Below are positions 61,348 to 64,000 of a stretch of 64,000 nucleotides of DNA, one piece after another; within the stretch, counting starts at the first letter, position 1; each line of letters opens with the position of its first letter. Source of the stretch: Caulobacter sp. 32-67-35 (GTDB lineage: Bacteria; Pseudomonadota; Alphaproteobacteria; Caulobacterales; Caulobacteraceae); contig NCEV01000003.1 of the NCBI GenBank assembly GCA_002280875.1, positions 92,999 to 156,998 on the forward strand, written 5' to 3'. Made by a program: the position numbers and the translations under genes. The notes beneath the pieces are model-generated. The model was not told the origin of the DNA and made no database searches. It saw only the letters and a list, made by a program, of their open reading frames with translations.

Positions 61348-61360
61348 TCACAATGATTGT
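61348..61360 (+). promoter_or_regulatory. Palindrome in the rhodopsin promoter
   Basis: CACAATGATTGTG is a perfect 13-bp palindrome around a central G, 64 bases upstream of the rhodopsin ATG. Its position fits an operator or activator site, possibly for the adjacent LOV-LuxR protein; there is no direct evidence for that pairing. Confidence 0.5.
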
Positions 61361-61423
61361 GCGAACTCCGGAAAGCCCATTTTTGGCGCATTCTCGCCGC
61401 GCGCAACTGCGACGGAGACTTAG

Positions 61424-62191
61424 ATGGATACCGTTACGCCCTTCCAGTATGAGCTGATCTACAACGCTTTCTCATTTACCTTTGCCGCCATGGCGGCGGC
61501 CACGTTGTTCCTGTGGCTGAGCCGCTCACAGGTCGCCCCCGCCTATCGCACCGCCCTGACGATCTCGGGCGTCGTCACTGGCATCGCGGCCTATCACTAC
61601 TTTCGGATCTTCGAGAGCTGGCACCAGGCCTATATGTTCAAGGATGGCGTGGTGACGGTGACCGGCGTGGCCTTCAATGACGCCTACCGCTACGTCGACT
61701 GGCTGTTGACCGTGCCGCTGCTGCTGATCGAGCTGATCCTGGTGATGCGTCTGTCTCGCGCGGAAACCAACGCCAAGACCATCAAGCTCGGGACGGCTGC
61801 GGCCCTGATGATCGTGCTGGGCTATCCCGGCGAGATCGCCACCGACCTCGGCGCCCGCGCCTTGTGGGGCGGCCTGTCGATGATCCCCTTCATCTACATC
61901 GTCTGGCAGCTGTTCGTCGGGCTTGGCGAGTCGATCAAGCAGCAACCCGTCGCTGCACAAGGTCTGGTGCGCACCGCGCGCATGGTGACCTTCGCCTCCT
62001 GGGGCTTTTACCCGGTGGTGTTCGCCGCCCCGTTCTTCGGGCTGACCGGCGGATCGGTGGAGACGGCCATTCAGGTCGGCTACACCATCGCCGACCTGGT
62101 CGCCAAGGTCGGCCTTGGGATCCTGATTTTCCTGATCGCGGTCAGGAAGTCGGAGACCGAGACGGTCGACGGAAAAGCCTACGCCGGCTGA
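61424..62191 (+). CDS. Proton-pumping rhodopsin (xanthorhodopsin-like proteorhodopsin)
   Basis: The 255-residue protein has seven membrane helices. Helix C, RYVDWLLTVPLLLIEL, holds the proton-pump triad Asp92, Thr96 and Glu103 (DTE, as in proteorhodopsin). His58 in AYHYFRIF corresponds to the His that pairs with the counter-ion. The retinal Schiff-base Lys228 is in IADLVAKVGLG. The spectral-tuning position (Asp92+8) is Leu100, which predicts green absorption. Helix E, ALWGGLSMIPFIYIVW, resembles the xanthorhodopsin clade and has Gly149-Gly150 where an opening for a carotenoid antenna could exist. It pumps protons out in light. The retinal-forming gene follows 4 bases later. Confidence 0.96.
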   Translation: MDTVTPFQYELIYNAFSFTFAAMAAATLFLWLSRSQVAPAYRTALTISGVVTGIAAYHYFRIFESWHQAYMFKDGVVTVTGVAFNDAYRYVDWLLTVPLLLIELILVMRLSRAETNAKTIKLGTAAALMIVLGYPGEIATDLGARALWGGLSMIPFIYIVWQLFVGLGESIKQQPVAAQGLVRTARMVTFASWGFYPVVFAAPFFGLTGGSVETAIQVGYTIADLVAKVGLGILIFLIAVRKSETETVDGKAYAG

Positions 62192-62195
62192 TCCG

Positions 62196-63113
62196 TTGAC
62201 AGGGTTCAGCCTCGCCCATTCAGCACCCGGTTGTCTCGCGCCTTCGGGCCGGGGCAACCGGGTGCGCCCTGCGTTCTGGCCTGTTGCGGCCGGGCTGCTG
62301 CTGGCCGTCGCGCTGGGCGCGCCGCTGGGACACCCCATGGCGGTCACGCTGGCGACGGTGCTGTTCATGGTAGGCGGCCTGCCGCACGGGGCCTATGACA
62401 TCGCGCTGCTGCGCAAGGCCATCGCGCCGGGGCGCCGAGCCCTGGTGCTGGTCGTCGGCGGCTATGTCGCGGTGGCGCTGGCGATGGCGGCGCTGTGGCT
62501 GACCCTGCCGCTTGTGGCGCTGATCGTCTTTCTGCTGATCGCCGCCGTGCATTTTGGCGAGGACTGGCGGATGCTGGATGAGCCGCTGCTGCGCATCGCG
62601 GCCGGCGCTGCGGTGATTGCCGTCCCCGCCGCCAGTCATCCGGCCGAGGTGACGGCGCTGTTCGTGGCCATGAGCGATCCGCGCTCAGCCCTGCTGGTCC
62701 AGATCATCGGCGCGGTCGCTCCGGTGACCCTGCTGGTGACCGGCGTTGGCCTCGTCGAGGCCTGGCGTGGGGGCAGCCAGGCCTGGGCCACGGCCATGGG
62801 GCTGTGCCTGATCGTGCTGTTTGTCGCCCCGCCGGTCATTGGCTTTGCGGTGTTTTTCGTCTTCCTGCATGCGCCGCTGCACCTGGACCGGGCGCGGACG
62901 GTGCTGAGCGACATGCCGCAATCACGCTGGCTGGCGACGGGGGCGCTGCTGTCCGGCGCGGCGCTCATCGGCTGGCTGGCCCTGAGGCTGCTGGCGCCCG
63001 TGCGGATCGATGAGACCCTGACCTCGCAGGCGTTCCAGCTGCTGGCGGCCGTCGCCGTGCCGCATCTGGTCCTGTCGCACTGGCTGGAGCAGCGACAGGA
63101 CCCTGACGTTTAG
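62196..63113 (+). CDS. blh: Brp/Blh-family beta-carotene 15,15'-dioxygenase (retinal synthase)
   Basis: The roughly 305-residue membrane protein has the four His iron-ligand regions of the family: GGLPHGAYDIAL (His64), AAVHFGEDWRM (His119), FLHAPLHLDR and PHLVLSHWLEQ. It cleaves beta-carotene to two retinals for the adjacent rhodopsin. It is hydrophobic with about eight helices. The start is uncertain: a TTG at 62196, 4 bases after the rhodopsin stop, or a GTG at 62262 (RPAFWPVAAG) preceded by GGGGC. No carotenoid-synthesis gene is in the window, so beta-carotene must come from elsewhere. Confidence 0.9.
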   Translation: MTGFSLAHSAPGCLAPSGRGNRVRPAFWPVAAGLLLAVALGAPLGHPMAVTLATVLFMVGGLPHGAYDIALLRKAIAPGRRALVLVVGGYVAVALAMAALWLTLPLVALIVFLLIAAVHFGEDWRMLDEPLLRIAAGAAVIAVPAASHPAEVTALFVAMSDPRSALLVQIIGAVAPVTLLVTGVGLVEAWRGGSQAWATAMGLCLIVLFVAPPVIGFAVFFVFLHAPLHLDRARTVLSDMPQSRWLATGALLSGAALIGWLALRLLAPVRIDETLTSQAFQLLAAVAVPHLVLSHWLEQRQDPDV

Positions 63114-63127
63114 AGACGGGGCGCCCT

Positions 63128-63643
63128 CTAGCGGAACTGGGTGAAGATCGTCACGGCCCAGGCCGCGAAAACGGCGATACAGGCAATAATCATGACCAGC
63201 GAGGGACTGACGTCAAAGGTCGCCTTGGCCTGTTCCCGCAGCCGCCCCAACAGCTCTGGCCACGTGTAGCTGACAAAGTCGCCCTGGCTCATCATGCTGA
63301 TGATCACGCCCTGATCATCAACCACCGGAAGGTGGCGAAATCGCTCGTTCGACATGATGCGCAGCCAGTCGAGAAGATCGTCCTCGGCCTTGGCCATCTT
63401 CAGGTCGGTCGTCATGATCTGGGACAGTGTCGTCTCGTCGGGGTTCAGCCGCTTGTTGAGAAGACGGCGCATGAAGTCGCGCTCCGTGACGATCCCGAGA
63501 GGCTTGCGGTCAGGGCTCACGACGACGGCCGCCCCGTAGTTCCGTTCGCTCATCACCGAAACGGCCTCAGCCACGAGCACGTCGGGACCAAAGGCCAGTA
63601 CAGACGCCTTGCTCTTGAACTCAGGCCTGTCCTTGATCTTCAT
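63128..63643 (-). CDS. CBS-domain pair protein with C-terminal membrane helix
   Basis: The 171-residue protein starts MKIKDRPEFKSKASVLAFGP. Two CBS motifs are visible: AVSVMSERNYGAAVVVSPDR...GIVTERDFMRRLLN and IMTTDL...RHLPVVDDQGVIISMMSQGD. A C-terminal hydrophobic helix (SLVMIIACIAVFAAWAVTIF) anchors it. CBS pairs sense adenine nucleotides, so an energy-sensing role in the membrane is possible. It converges with blh (15 bases apart); a link to the rhodopsin's energy supply is a guess. Confidence 0.82.
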   Translation of the reverse strand: MKIKDRPEFKSKASVLAFGPDVLVAEAVSVMSERNYGAAVVVSPDRKPLGIVTERDFMRRLLNKRLNPDETTLSQIMTTDLKMAKAEDDLLDWLRIMSNERFRHLPVVDDQGVIISMMSQGDFVSYTWPELLGRLREQAKATFDVSPSLVMIIACIAVFAAWAVTIFTQFR

Positions 63644-63861
63644 GGAAAGCTCCCATCTGGCTGCGCAGGTCCGAAGGGGTCAGGGGCCTGCATGGATAGG
63701 CGCGATCGGGTTTCACCCAACGCCTCCAGCAGTTCCCAGAACCTGGACGCACCTCACCCTGTGAGCGGAACAGACGGAGCACCAGCTGCCCCAAAGTCTG
63801 TATATCGCGCGGCAGGAATCTGTGGGTGCGCGCCTCTCCCGCAAGGAGAGAGACCCGCCCG

Positions 63862-64000
63862 TCACAGCACGAACACGTCCATCGGCTCGACAACCGGCGT
63901 CTGCCCCCAGGCGAACAGCATCAGCCCCCTCGCCTTCGCCGCGTCGATCAGCCAGGCGCCCGACAGCTGGATCAGCTCATAGGCGACCTCAAGCTCATCG
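63862..64000 (-). CDS. C-terminus of an unrecognised protein (cut by window edge)
   Basis: The last 45 codons of a minus-strand gene are visible: DELEVAYELIQLSGAWLIDA, KARGLMLFAWGQTPVVEPMD, ending VFVL at 63862. The helix plus strand pattern looks like a globular protein end. Its family cannot be told from this fragment. The 218 bases between it and the CBS gene start show no feature. Confidence 0.6.
   Translation of the reverse strand, partial: DELEVAYELIQLSGAWLIDAAKARGLMLFAWGQTPVVEPMDVFVL

Overview
The window is high-GC DNA from an alphaproteobacterium, most likely a Caulobacter or a close relative. The FtsZ, FtsA, MurB and single-domain HPt (ShpA-like) proteins look like those of Caulobacter as I remember them. 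The ftsZ promoter carries a full CtrA box and CcrM-type GANTC sites, and several intergenic repeats resemble the GANTC-containing CerM repeats described in Caulobacter. No database search was possible, so family names rest on visible motifs and remembered family features.

Layout. 1-3260 (minus): end of a siroheme-dependent sulfite/nitrite reduction operon (cobA/cysG-type methyltransferase, DUF2849, cysI, DUF934). 3448-6208: LysR regulator and chorismate mutase, an AIM24-like protein, a ShpA-like phosphotransfer protein and tRNA-Lys(CTT). 6395-8397: acyl-CoA dehydrogenase plus MaoC-type hydratase. 8551-15401 (minus): a galactan-utilisation locus with GH53 endogalactanase, TonB-dependent receptor and GH2 beta-galactosidase; a shared 15-bp dyad precedes the first two. 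15494-28149 (minus): an unusual operon encoding a 2,722-residue protein built almost wholly from eight-residue repeats, followed by an O-GlcNAc-transferase-like enzyme and an FkbM-methyltransferase/glycosyltransferase fusion. 28678-33936 (minus): GH3 glucosidase, a broken dicarboxylate/cation symporter and a FucP-type sugar transporter behind a LacI-type palindrome. 34180-37855 (minus): FAD-dependent UDP-galactopyranose-mutase-like protein, GtrA protein and a doubly frameshifted membrane protein. 38030-40100: a structured-RNA-like element, an intergenic repeat and a low-GC patch with a lipoprotein and a broken HEIGH-motif protein. 40162-49791: a GST, two spinster-type MFS transporters and tyrosine/homogentisate catabolism (aminotransferase, HppD, HmgA, fumarylacetoacetase, a Rieske protein, Lrp regulator). 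50080-59121 (minus): the dcw cell-wall/division cluster in the order murC-murB-(M28 peptidase)-ddl-ftsQ-ftsA-ftsZ. 59120-63643: two small exported or membrane proteins, a second copy of the structured element, then a light module: LOV-LuxR photoreceptor regulator, proton-pumping rhodopsin of xanthorhodopsin-like type, and Blh retinal synthase, followed by a CBS-domain membrane protein.

How the parts work together. GH53, the receptor and GH2 should cut, import and finish digesting beta-1,4-galactan; the FucP-type carrier could take up the sugar. The giant protein has several Ser/Thr in each octad and sits directly upstream of a Ser/Thr glycosyltransferase and a second glycosyl/methyl transferase, which suggests a dedicated protein-glycosylation system. 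The LOV-HTH protein is placed to control, with blue light, a green-light proton pump whose retinal is made by the next gene.

Caution. Five loci (murC, ftsQ, the symporter, the membrane protein at 34180-35925 and the metallopeptidase-like gene at 39306-39994) have frame breaks. murC and ftsQ are normally essential, so at least part of this damage is probably sequencing or assembly error.
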